Below, in pieces: positions 22,726-33,414 of a stretch of DNA of 64,000 nucleotides. Made by a program: the position numbers and the translations under genes. The stretch covers positions 1,683,716 through 1,747,715 of the forward strand of contig NW_020654289.1 of assembly GCF_003589595.1 (NCBI RefSeq), given 5' to 3'. The DNA comes from Hyposmocoma kahamanoa. Its lineage: Eukaryota; Arthropoda; Insecta; Lepidoptera; Cosmopterigidae. Below the pieces are notes generated by a model. The model saw only the letters and a list, made by a program, of their open reading frames with translations, was not told where the DNA came from and did not search any database. Position 1 is the first letter of the stretch. Each line of letters starts with the position of its first letter.

Positions 22726-23354
22726 CTATCATAAATAAATAAATAATATCAATATCTTGACAGAAAGGCCTGTATTGCTGCCACTATTAAAGACACGTAT
22801 ATACGGTCGAACCACACCACGAGATAATTTGTGTGCGTTTAACCTGTGTAAGAGAAAACGATAACTTATACACTCGCCTTGCATGGGCTGTCGTTTACTC
22901 CTATACAGCAAATTTATTTATTCATTCATTTGCATTGCAAACTTACAGCTAAATAGCCAACACGCTTATATGTGATAAACTGAGAATTATAAATATTTTT
23001 TATTATAATTACTCTAATTGTAAACATTTACAAGTCTCCTTACATATACACTCATCAAAAGTGAAAAAAAAGAATCAAGCACGTTTTTACCAATTACTGA
23101 AAATCAGTAATTGGTAAGTGTTTTTGGGTCAATTTAATAAATTTATGTAATTTTTTTATTTCCTTTTTAATAAAGTAATCAAATATTTAAAAAGGTACTT
23201 TGATACCTAGACCTTTTTGATGTGTGTATATCCAACGCTATCAGTGAATGTGGCAATATGATCGCACTGAGTGAGTATGTCCCTGATACGTATTTTAGTA
23301 CGCACTACCAGGAAACTCAACCATGTAGTCAGTCCTTTAGATATTAGTATATCT
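22726..23354. other. furin intron, nothing recognised
   Basis: AT-rich. A short local palindrome (agtaattggtaa near 23105) was seen; no family match. Confidence 0.4.
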
Positions 23355-23424
23355 GTCTGGTATTGGTGAACTAAGACAATGGCTTTGTAGTCAAAGCCAT
23401 TGTCTTAGTTCACCAATACCAGAC
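23355..23424. repeat. perfect 33-bp inverted repeat, 4-base loop
   Basis: The arms 23355-23387 and 23392-23424 pair at all 33 positions and flank the loop tagt. The right arm ends just before ctatgctaaac, a good branch-point candidate, and 31 bases before the acceptor of the furin exon at 23456. In pre-mRNA this would be a very stable hairpin next to the branch site. Confidence 0.95.
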
Positions 23425-23455
23425 CTATGCTAAACAAGAATTTTTATCCACACAG

Positions 23456-23712
23456 CTGGTCCGTTGACTCAATGGGAGCTGATCTTCTATGGAACAGAGA
23501 CACCACCCCATGAAGAGGACATACCACAGCCAAACACAAACTCCTTAGGAACCAATATCAAGATGCAGCATGGCAACTCTGGCTTACATTCTGCAGTGCC
23601 GGTGAGCGTCAGCAAACCTCCGTGGAACCCTGAGGAGCCGGAGTCAGTCGAGGAAGCCAGACAAAACACCATAGATGATGACCTGGCTTTGGTCTGGCAT
23701 GATTCTAATGCT
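23456..23712 (+). CDS. furin exon: P-domain end strand and juxtamembrane linker
   Basis: Acceptor ccacacag, strong donor gtaagt at 23713. Two bases complete the split codon (Ala from either upstream exon), then 85 codons end in phase 0. It reads GPLTQWELIFYGTETPPHEE, a second version of the strand encoded by the upstream cassette exon, followed by a Pro/Glu/Asp-rich linker ending in a short acidic DDD patch and WHDSNA. There are no cysteines and no hydrophobic segment, so the product needs another exon for membrane anchoring. Failure to splice at 23713 gives five more residues and a stop, a possible short secreted form. A long perfect hairpin lies just upstream. Confidence 0.9.
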
Positions 23713-23844
23713 GTAAGTACTTTTTATTAAAATTGGTGATTTACTATAGTCCTACAAAATAAATAAAATGTATTTAATTAAATTTTTATTGAATTGATAG
23801 TCAATTATTTTTTTTGTGTAATTACTCCACTAGTTGGTTATAAT

Positions 23845-24090
23845 TATTAATACAAAGATCGAACACTCAGAAAAAACACTCAACAATTCAATAAAAATTT
23901 AATTAATACAGTGAATAGCGACATCTCTCGCCAGGACTGGTAGCTGTAAAGGTACTAACTGGGTGATAAATCTGTCAAAGATTTTTCATAGATGGCGCTA
24001 CGTCTAAAAAGTCGTTGAAAGACCAAGTACAAAGACACGACGCAAGCACATACAGAAATTCGTGAGGTCCGTTGGTTCGTTCCGTAAAAT
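23845..24090. repeat. SINE-like repeat related to 1286-1650
   Basis: Shares aagatcgaacactcagaaa, a block with gacatctctcgccaggact (reverse of the 1530-1560 block), and the ending tcgtgaggtccgttggttcg seen in reverse at 1396-1412. Confidence 0.6.
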
Positions 24091-24340
24091 GTTTAACTTT
24101 TTTTTTGTATATGTTATGCGAGTACTCTGAGATTTATGAACTGTTTCTTTTTTATTGGAACGGGGGTACATCAATAGTGGTCCCGTTGAAACTTGAAGAA
24201 AATATTCCACCTCCAAGGATGACAATTTAGGGGATGACTCCGGTTTATTGGGTTTTACCCAATTTCCTCTAACCTATTTAAATAAAACTTGGCAAATAGA
24301 TGTAATTCCACAAACTTTTGAGGTTGTTCTTTTTTAAATA
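24090..24340 (+). repeat. accgacttc TIR-repeat family, partial copy
   Basis: Has ttggaacgggggtac, tggtcccgttgaa, tttaggggatgactccggtt and acttttgaggttgttcttttt. Confidence 0.7.
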
Positions 24341-24344
24341 AAGC

Positions 24345-24875
24345 TGTTACAATTCATTAAATTAATAATTTTTGCAACTGCAGTTTAGTGGTTTGCATTA
24401 CTATTAAACAACTTGTTAACAGCTACATTTGCAATGTAGTACACGAGAAAAACTAAGAACTCTATATAATAAATATTACGACCGTTATATTATTAGGATG
24501 GTCTGAAACAGAGCACATTACGTTTTATTGAGTAATTAGAGACGCTTATTAAAAGTAATAATAACACATACGTGCACGTAATGGGGTAATTTGTAATACC
24601 AATTGTATTTATACTTATTGTCATTGTTTCGTATTCAGTCGTTTAATTACATTTCTTGTTGAAGTTTCAAAATTTGGGTGAATATTTTTTGAAATTAAAT
24701 AAATATTCCACTCACGCTACTCAGTCTATCTTTTGTGCTTTGTGAAAGACCTGAGGGCGCGGTAGTGCACCTGTCAAGGCGAAAAAATACGCCCATTTAT
24801 TATTTTCTTGAAACAAATCAAGGCATTTTTAACAAGATACCTAGTTATGGGATGAAAAAGATGTGACTCGCCTGT
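24345..24875. other. furin intron, nothing recognised
   Basis: AT-rich, no motif. Confidence 0.4.
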
Positions 24876-24879
24876 CCAA

Positions 24880-25110
24880 AACAGTTGCAGTGCTATTGAC
24901 TGCTTTAAATCACAAAAATCTGAAGGGCATTGCCACAGCGCCAGTCAACATGAGGTATAAGTTGACGATAAGTCTCATGTGCCTATAATTTCACTATCAC
25001 CCTTAACCCTTTAAACCCGAAACGCAGTAATGCTGACATTACTGCTTGGCGGCAGAAATAGGTAAAGTGGTAGTACTTGCCTGTAGGAACTCTTCACAAG
25101 GAAAAAATCC
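24880..25110 (+). repeat. dispersed repeat D, plus strand
   Basis: Fairly complete: aacagttgcagtgct, cacagcgcca, taagttgacgataagtc, gcagtaatgctgacattac and gtggtagtacttgcctg in the family order. Confidence 0.8.
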
Positions 25111-25114
25111 TGTC

Positions 25115-25715
25115 TCTGATAGTGACAGTACTTGATCAATGACAATTTTATGTCTTTCATAGTTTATAATATTTACCTTCAAAGTTGCGTTATTATTAAA
25201 CTCACTGACCATCAAAACATAAAATAATTGGTTTCGGATGTTGAGTCCTACAGTGCTTTTGTTCTTTTATGCTGTGTCATCTTAAGTCGTAAAAGAAGCT
25301 CTTTAAATAAACATGGGTTGAGAGTGAAGAATAAAGAACGCCGCTTTGGCTCCACAAGAGCTATTACAGCAATTTACGGCGAAACAGTCGTGAGAATTGT
25401 TCTAATTTTTTTATGTTATTACCCTTTTCAATTGTGTCCCATCTCCTGGTTTATTCTATGAGCAGACACGTACGGCAAATAATTGCACCTGAATGTTCAT
25501 TTGTTTGGAAAGGTCGGCCATATTTTTCCGTTAATTGTTGCTCGTCGGAGCAGCTAAGGAGCGCTGTTATTTTAACTGTCACAGTTTGTAGTGGGAATGC
25601 TATTTGCTTTACCATTTAATGTTAAAAGAAAATATAATTATTTTGGAACAATACCCATATTTAAATTTTGCACTTGTTTCTAAGTATGCTGTCAAGGCTC
25701 AACTTAGCTACACTA
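25115..25715. other. furin intron, nothing recognised
   Basis: Two + strand open frames (25228-25461, 25413-25619) overlap here; neither has motif support. Confidence 0.4.
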
Positions 25716-25717
25716 TC

Positions 25718-26025
25718 AAATTGAGTAGTCCACTTGCAAACTGCGCTATATGACATTTTGAATGGCTTTTAGTTAATGGCGTCAAATGCATCAGTATTTT
25801 AAATAATACTTCAACAATACAGTGCCAAAACTTGATATATTCTGAACAAATCAGTGTAAAATGATAACTATTCTTGCAAAATTCGCTATCTTTCTTAATG
25901 TTACACTTTGAAAAGTTGCCATTTTGTCGTCAACCTGCAAACGCTGCAGTATTGAGCCGCCATTATCTTTGGTATATTATTTTTTTCTCCATACGCATAA
26001 CGCAGTTTGCTAGTGACTGCTCATT
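25718..26025. repeat. probable MITE with imperfect TIRs
   Basis: gagtagtccacttgcaaact at 25723 and agtttgctagtgactgctc at 26000 are inverted relatives (about 80%), giving a 300-bp element without coding capacity. Confidence 0.5.
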
Positions 26026-26177
26026 ATTATACCATATTTCCCTGTGAATAGAACGGTCTTAAGTATGACATTGACTGTGTTATTGGTAAGCTACCAAGAT
26101 TCCAGTTGGTATTAAAAATTTGCTATTCTCAAGGTATAAAACTATAGTGAAGTAAAAATGTATAATTAAGATAATTT

Positions 26178-26345
26178 ATACAGCTTCTGCGTATCTGAAT
26201 GACAAAAATCCGTGGTAGTGACCCATTTAGCTCTTGCAGATTGTCTTGATCTATGAGGTTTGAAATAAATGTTGTCAATGATAGGGTAGCTCCTACAGTT
26301 TCTTACTCATTCTTCTCAGTGGAATCTGATTTACGAATGAGCTTT
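26178..26345 (+). repeat. LINE 3' fragment, plus strand (FYNKIP tail family)
   Basis: cagcttctgcgtatctgaa, gacaaaaatccgtggtagt and the end ttcttctcagtggaatctg match the reverse complement of the 61975-62160 copy. Confidence 0.65.
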
Positions 26346-26349
26346 AGGG

Positions 26350-27055
26350 TTTCATCACTGCAACGTTTTCAAGTGTAATTTGCTGACCTATATAATAAAG
26401 ATTATTTGATTTGCAATAAACTATTTTTGGGAATGATATGGGGGTGCTAGCATCGACATTAATATTTGTACTGTCAGTAGATTTAGTGGTTTGTAATTTC
26501 ACAACTTGGCGGGGCACTACATCTATATTTTCACCTATTACTTTTTTTAGTGTACTTTTAACAGGGTTACGTTGTTTTTAGGTTGCTGTTCTATTGTTTT
26601 ATGACAAGAGTAACATTATTTCTCGGTAAATGAAATCTTTCCGCCTCAGATATTTGGGTTGATCCGAAAAAGGAAGTGAAGAAATAACCGGTATGATTTG
26701 AATGTGTACGTCACTAAAAACAAATTTAACTATGTAGTTAGTTCAATTATATATTTAACGCAGTAATGTTATCTTTTAAAAATTTCACTTTCTTTTTTAA
26801 CGTGTAATGACACTAATGATAATGACTAAAAGAATAGGAAGACATTCTTTAATAGTATTTTTTTGATAAAAAAAAAACAGGGCAACCACCGCACTCTCAC
26901 TTGATAATAATATTCATTACTTGAAATTTTAAATCAGTGACAATGAAGCTAACATCTTGATATCGTGAAATAATTTACTAAGAATCTAACTAAGCGATAT
27001 AGAATGTATGGGTATTATGTTTTACTATCTTGAAATTATTATTTTTAAGCTACTT
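26350..27055. other. furin intron, nothing recognised
   Basis: AT-rich, no motif. Confidence 0.4.
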
Positions 27056-27059
27056 CATA

Positions 27060-27202
27060 GAAGAGGAGGTTCTCTATTCGACAATTTTTTTATAGGTTTG
27101 TTACGCCATTACTCCTGCATTTTGATGATTCTTTTTTTTTGTTGGAAAGAGGGTAACTAAGTATTTATCTCATTTAAATTTGAAGAAATTATTCTACCTC
27201 TA
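27060..27202 (+). repeat. accgacttc TIR-repeat family, left part of an interrupted copy
   Basis: From agaggaggttctctattcg to attctacctcta, cut by the insertion that starts at 27203; the family sequence resumes with gggtggcaaactaggtgatg at 28823. Confidence 0.8.
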
Positions 27203-28820
27203 TGGCGATTATCACACTGCACCGTGCCCCGCGTTAACCTTGTACGGAAGTACATGAGTTTGTATGGAAAACACGCGCCGTCGAACATATTGACAACGCT
27301 TCTCCGCGCGGGGACGCAGCGAACCTCAGGGTATGGCACACTGCGCTCCGAACTAATGTTTAAAATTTTTAAGTTTAAGAACATGTTCACACTCAAGAAC
27401 GTATTGAACTTAAGAACGTGTTGAACAGTCAGGAATTTTGAGGGTAATTTTTGATAAATGTCTGATTTGAAAGCCGCACGTTGCTGAGGAAGAGCTTAGC
27501 GGGAAGGCGTTTAATGTGCATTTCTCTCTGAGAAGGCTTAAAACCTTTTTGTCGACTAAAACTGCCACGATACTGGACTACGCAGATGTTTGCTACCCGG
27601 ATTTGTCAGTCACTCTGCTCAATAAACTGTAGCGGCTCCAAAATATGTGTGTTAGGTTCATCTTCGGACTTCGTAAATTTGACCATGTCTCCCAATTTCA
27701 CGCACTCCTTAAATGGCCGCCCATCCATCAGCGTAGAGATCTTCATATGCTTTCACCTCTCTATCAATTCTATTCTATCCCTTTACGCCTTCTTATCTCA
27801 AAAATCGCTTTACTTTCCACTCTTCTACACTCTGCCGTCCCATTCGCTCCTCTGACACTCTCATACTAAACTTGCCCTCTCATACCTTTAACTTTTATTC
27901 CAACTCTTTTACCATTTCTGCGGTCAGACTGTGGAATTCTCTCCCTGAATCGATTCGACGATCCCCTTCTCTTGATTCCTTCAAACAACGTGTCAAGGAG
28001 CACTTCCTCAACACCTAAATTTCGTCTGTCCTCTACTATCCTTTCATTTATTTCCTACATTTATACTTCATTTTTCTTTTTCCTTTAAAAGTATATAAGC
28101 ATTTAATATTATTGTATATTTATTGTTATGTATGTATTAATATTATTAGTATGTATATTATTATTATGTAGTGTATTTACGATGATATTCTTTGGTTGCA
28201 CCCCTTTTTGCATATCCGAAATGTCTATCCTAAGGTTGCCTGGAAGAAATTGGTACATAGCAATAAGGCCGCCTGTTGCACATTAACTTACTACTACTAT
28301 TATACTTAAGCTATTGTATTGTATTTTAATTGTAATTTTATGTGCAATAAAGAATACTTCATTCATTCATTAATGTTCAATTTTCTATAACAGATCTCGA
28401 CATCGATAAATTTATATTTGCTATTGAAACTCGACCAAATTTACCTTCATATTTTCTTAAATCTTTATAATGAAGTTGAAATTATCCATTTATCGATCTG
28501 GTTCGTAAAAAGGGATGTATACAATATCTTCGGTGGCTTCTCATTTGAGTAAACAAAAACTAAATAGACAGTATAACTGCAGCGTCCTGAATGACTTCTG
28601 TATTAATAACCATTCTTGTCAAAGAAGGATCTCGACTACATATACAATCACTACGGCTATCAACTGCGAAGCGAGTACTTTAAGTGACGCGGGGCCGCTA
28701 GACCGCTGCCCTCGCGCATATTAAACCGCGCGTTGACGCAGATCTGCGTCTGCGCCACCGCGCGTGCGATTCCGCGTCACGCGCTCAGTCGCGGGGCGCG
28801 ATGCAGTGTGATAATCGCCT
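27203..28820. mobile_element. 1.6-kb TIR element with TA target duplication
   Basis: Ends ggcgattatcacactgca (27204) and tgcagtgtgataatcgcc (28802-28819) are inverted; the TIR extends about 30 bases into gccccgcg with two mismatches. Flanks are TA on both sides (27201-27202 and 28821-28822), as for Tc1/mariner-type insertion. No transposase was found inside; the interior holds a LINE fragment (27530-28375) and GC-rich subterminal parts. It interrupts a TIR-repeat copy, so it is younger than that copy. Confidence 0.75.
27530..28375 (+). mobile_element. LINE 3' part (truncated ORF2 tail and attc tail)
   Basis: Fragments in different frames read CYPDLSVTLLNKL, NMCVRFIFGLRKFDHVS, and AVRLWNSLPESIRRSPSLDS ending FLNT and a stop at about 28018. 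This is the C-terminal region after the RT of jockey/CR1-type LINEs, now frameshifted. The 3' end tgcaataaagaatacttc with attc repeats (28355-28371) is shared with 47440-47578. Confidence 0.8.
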
Positions 28821-28865
28821 TAGGGTGGCAAACTAGGTGATGAATCCGGTTTTGCGCACTTTTCG
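28821..28865 (+). repeat. accgacttc TIR-repeat family, right part of the interrupted copy
   Basis: gggtggcaaactaggtgatg and aatccggtttt continue the repeat begun at 27060. The outer end is missing. Confidence 0.7.
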
Positions 28866-29195
28866 GTAACAGAAAAATTCCTTCGATCTCACTTGAACAT
28901 GTCTGTTTTGCCAATCTAGGGCACCTACTATTTACTATATTGTATGCCCGTAAAAATATATGTAATTTCATTAAGAAAGCAGATATCCGTAATATTAACT
29001 TTAGAACAAACTCCAAACTCATGGTACTACGATTGCATTTAAACTAAGGTAAACGATTGTCTTATGCGGAAACTGTATACGTTTTTACAGTAAGATAACT
29101 GAGCATATATTAAAATTATCATTTACTAAGTTTAAAACTTACGTTAAAACTATTTTTATTGACAAGTTATATCACAACATTGAAGACTATATGTA
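28866..29195. other. furin intron, nothing firm
   Basis: A minus-strand open frame (28777-29022) has a faint LINE-like look but no motif I can name. Confidence 0.3.
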
Positions 29196-29199
29196 AGGG

Positions 29200-29625
29200 C
29201 GCGTTCCCATTATGTCGTAACAACAGATAGTCGTGTAGTTTAAAGTGTCGTGGCTTGTATATTTAAATTAAGTTGTTCACATAGAGTACAATAGGATTAA
29301 CTGTCGTTCACAATTTTTATGACGTTGCGACGACAAACTGTCGTGACAATGGGAAGAGTTAGAACGACAGTCGTCTGACGATAAATAAAACATCACGATA
29401 AAAATGTAACGACAGAATCGCAGCTTCAAACAATTCTCTCGTGCAAAAAACAACATGCCGTGAACCGATAAATTGTCGTCATGATCTAGTGGGAACAGCT
29501 AGACACGACAGTCGTTCAACGATAACACGAACGTCCACGACACAGTCACGACAGATAGTTGTGATATGGGAACAGGCTAGACGCAACAGTCGTCCAACGA
29601 CAAACAAAACTTTCGAAAGACGACA
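29200..29625. repeat. array of acgacagtcgt-like motifs
   Basis: Variants of the near-palindrome acgacagtcgt recur at irregular spacing (for example 29363, 29504, 29588 and several half copies), with gttcccattatgtcg and gtgggaacagctagacacga blocks repeated. Likely a short DNA element with internal subrepeats. Confidence 0.55.
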
Positions 29626-29639
29626 GAGTCTAGAATCCA

Positions 29640-30700
29640 CACAAATTTGATTCGAAGTGTATTCCATAGCATTTAAGTTCATTTCAAAAGACCACTCCTA
29701 GTGTTTCTTTCGTTCTTCTCAGGGAAGTCAGCATGTGAACGAGCAGTACCTAGCTTAAAAAATACGGTTTCAAATGTAAAATTATTTTATCTGTGTAATA
29801 AATGATTCTATGACTTTGACCGCTTTACTAATTGTGTTACAGATTTGTCTTCCTTGCACAGGTTCCATCAGATCGATAACATATTTGTTTCTGTTCGATC
29901 TTTTTATAAATAAATCGTTACAAAAATTATATTTGACGTGAACTTATAAAAACGTAAAAAAATATTTAAAAAAATCATTCATCACACTTGTAAGGGGTCC
30001 TAATGTTGCATCGTCATGTTCCACAGCTCGACGTAACCTTCTGGTGTAGGTCTAACGTATCCTCCTTATCATAACTGACGCAATCCACAGGAACCAGCGT
30101 AATGGGATCTACAAGCCCTACGAGCGTTTTTTTATATGTCATTTAGTTTCCGTTTTGTTGTTAAGGCGGAGAACAAGTGGGAAAAACTGTTGTATTTACA
30201 ATTAAATAATGGTCTTACAAGAAATATACGATATACCTAAGGATATTATCTAAAGAATGTACTAAAGTGTTACACGATAGGATGTACTTTATCCGATCAT
30301 GTAAAATCCTCAAAACCAGGCGAAAATAAAAGTTTAAAACGAATTGTTCAAGAATAAAACATGTAATTTTGCACATAATTTTTATATGAATATTTTTTTG
30401 TTTAAGTACTACACAGAACCTGTTGAATTTTGGTGTTCAAGCCCTATAGTCATTAAATTTACATTTATCCCAAAACTTAGAAAATTGCCTAGTAGTTTAA
30501 CGCCACGCCACGCCGCCCGTTGCCCCATCAGTCGTCATCGTGCGGTTGTTGACGTCGGATCTTGGTTTTTATTTCATTTTAATTAATATTAAGCGCGCGG
30601 ATTGCGGGTCGCGAGGGATGACCCCCCACACCTCACCTCCTAAAATCATGGCTCGCATCCAAATACCTCGCCTTAAGCAAAATCAGCGTATTTGAAATTT
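29640..30700. other. furin intron, nothing recognised
   Basis: AT-rich; a GC-richer patch near 30500-30620 has no reading frame of note. Confidence 0.4.
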
Positions 30701-30704
30701 TTAA

Positions 30705-31873
30705 CTTTTAAAAATTAACTTTTGACATATGAGTGCCTCCAAAGTTCAGTAATTATGGGTTTGTTATTTTAGTGAAGGGACGTAGTCTTTAGCTCCGATG
30801 TTTATCGAGCATACAGATTATGTACCGAAGATTATTCAAGTTGATAAACCTGTCTAATAAATAGCATTGTTAATACAGTATTAACTCAAAAAGTGTACTT
30901 TCTCAGAATCGACGAAAAACAAATTAATCGCTTCCCGTGAAAGATCTGTATAAATTTATGTATAGGTTATTTCCTACTTGCCAAATATAGATATTTAAAA
31001 ATAAAAGAGAAAAAATGATTTTATATTTTTGAATAAGGATATTTTGGACAAAACTAGCTCACATAAAGCGTGTGTCATTTTGATTTTTTCTATTTAATAA
31101 ATAATTTTGGCTTGGATACAAGTCCTTTGAGCCATGTCTTCGTTTAATTATGTTTCTGTAAATATGGCCGCCACAAAGGGGATAGGCAATTTGAGGCGGC
31201 GTGTTTGGATTGACTCGGGATTCCTTAGAACGGGCCGATACGGGTATTTTAGTTCGAGATTCGTATAATTTCGCGTTTTAATCTTCTATTAAGGCACAAT
31301 AGCAATCCTATTCCACTTTAAACTAGATTTCACAAAATAATTGAAAGTCAAAATAAACACGACACTTTTCCCTCCAAAAGGTCCAGAGCGAAATCCCCGT
31401 GTCATTTTTAGTTAAGTAGATATCTTTTACTTGTTTTTTACAATATTCTAACGACGGTTTTATTGTCATGTAGAGAATCAAATTTTACGCTAAACAATGG
31501 TACAATCTTGAATTTCACACATTTTGTGTTATAACACCATTGTAATAGCAGTGCGAAATTATAATGAAAATAAATAAATTATGAATAATTATAATGACTT
31601 CTTATTGTTTATTACAATGAATTATCGGATTCTTCTCCATATGAACGGGAATCATCACTTGAATCCTCGTTAACATTAATTCTTGAGTACAGAAATTGTC
31701 AAACATAACATCTTGATCCCAATCAGACAATATCTTTTCTTTTGAACCCGTTCACATTCACGATTAAAACTTCTTCGTAAATAAAATCGATTGTTATAAA
31801 AAATCAAATCGGAAACGCATTAGGATGTCACTAATTGATTAAAATCGAGCTGTCAAAAGTTAAATAAATGGTT
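30705..31873. mobile_element. MITE H, copy 2, interrupted
   Basis: The left end keeps aattaacttttgacatat and the right end tgtcaaaagttaaataaatg; the interior flanks match copy 1 at 22260-22440 and 22490-22725. Between them lies about 680 bases absent from copy 1, which include repeat G copy 2. Confidence 0.75.
31095..31400 (+). repeat. repeat G, copy 2, inside MITE H copy 2
   Basis: Near-identical to 20010-20325 over the block cttggatacaagtcctttg to taaggcacaatagc, with small indels after that. Confidence 0.85.
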
Positions 31874-31879
31874 GAACGG

Positions 31880-33100
31880 AGGCGGAATATAGTTATGACA
31901 AGGACAACAGCGTAGTTGATAACATCTGCCACGGTCTGTATTAGCCTCGGCTGTCTACGGCCCGCAACTATGACAACGTCGTCTGCTCATCTTGCTGAAA
32001 AACGTCTCACGTTTCTATAATCATTTCTTGACCACCATTCGATTGTCACTTTGCTCCATCTGACATCACGTTTTAGCTTTCATATTCTCTCCTATGCTCT
32101 GAAACTTAGTCTCTATTTACATTGCTTCGAACCTATAAAATTGTTTGATTTAATTAATGTACAACCTAGCTACTAGGTAACTTCGGCAATTTCCGAGAAT
32201 ACGCGAGAATTATCCATAAGACGCGTGGCATATGTTTTGGTCCGTAACTATACTATTTCTTTACGAAAATTAATAAGTAAAGTGAGCTTTAGTTAGTCTT
32301 CTATGCATTTGATACCGAGCATGATTGATTCTCTATCCATTCATTTAAAAATACGACAGTGATGGCTTTTATCATGATAAATGCGCGACACTTAAATATT
32401 TAAAGTTAACTTGTACAATCGATCGTGTAGAAAATTATATGGCAAATTTTAATACATCTTGTCATAGACAATTGTCAAACGTTTTCAAGCGGTCGCTAGT
32501 TACTAACACTGCAAACTAATGGCAGAATGACTGTATGCAGTAAATAACTATTTTTATCGACATACATATCATAAACCCTCTATGATGTATTCAAAAACCG
32601 CAAATTACGAGCAGCATAAATATAAAATATTTTACAAATTTCTTATCTGTGAAAATGTTATTATTGGTCAAATTTTATTATTACATTCAAATTTCAAATA
32701 TCTCTGAAAAACAAAACAATTGATTGGCCCTCAATTCTAATATCAGTCGAGATGAAGTTTTATTCGAAATCAAATGTCGATAGCAAATAATTTTGACAAA
32801 TTTCACACGTTACTTGATATCGAACGATATGATAGTTGGGGCCGACTCCAGTTTGTCTATTCATTTAAAAAAAACTACGGTTGCGTGACATGCGTGAGAA
32901 AAATTTTTATTTGCCGCCATTTCGCCAGTCGTAACATGCGGTTCCTGAACACATCATAGAGAGCTTATAATATGTGTATAGATAAAGCAGTGTATGTAAC
33001 TGTAGATAATTAGACATTGAAACATAAACCCACACTCGTATTTTAACGCCTTTCATTATGTAACAGTCGCATAAACTACTATTACATTTTAATTTTTTTT
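31880..33100. other. furin intron, nothing recognised
   Basis: AT-rich; ends in the pyrimidine tract before 33106. Confidence 0.4.
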
Positions 33101-33105
33101 TCTAG

Positions 33106-33414
33106 ATTCGCGAGGATAGTCTAGGCGTCGAGGCGGGCGTTCCTGGCGCGGGGCGCCAATACGCCGGCCACAGCGGGTGCGCCACACTTGCCCCGTCACC
33201 ACCACACTGCCTAGGTTTGTGCCTACTAATCCTGTTCCTCTCAGGGGTCGACGCTTTGCTCCCCCCCACCCCGCAAAGCAGAAAGCCCTGTAGACTAAAA
33301 CGCGAATATGCACTAACTGCTACATATATAAACATAGATATAGACGTAACTACAAATGTAAACAATACTGAACCCCATAGAGACTGCAGAAGAAAGCAGG
33401 AGATGGTGCCCTAG
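33106..33414 (+). CDS. furin alternative terminal exon with hydrophobic segment
   Basis: A long pyrimidine tract ending tttttttttctag precedes a phase 0 frame, matching the phase 0 end at 23712. The 102 codons begin IREDSLGVEAGVPGAGRQY, then a hydrophobic run CLGLCLLILFLSGVDALL (about residues 37-54), then a hydrophilic tail ending RRKQEMVP and a TAG stop. An AATAAA at 33616-33621 could serve as poly(A) signal. A single short transmembrane helix would give a furin lacking the cysteine-rich region, like the shorter insect furin 1 form. Evidence is phase, splice tract, codon-like GC content and the membrane segment; I cannot match the residues to a family, so a chance open frame in a GC-rich patch remains possible. 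Confidence 0.6.
   Translation: MREDSLGVEAGVPGAGRQYAGHSGCATLAPSPPHCLGLCLLILFLSGVDALLPPTPQSRKPCRLKREYALTATYINIDIDVTTNVNNTEPHRDCRRKQEMVP

Noticed and set aside
27645..27869. Independent small protein genes at 27586-27869
   Set aside because: They are frameshifted pieces of a LINE ORF2 C terminus.
33089..33365. Two minus-strand open frames over the alternative terminal exon
   Set aside because: They mirror the GC-rich + strand exon and lack any motif or splice context.
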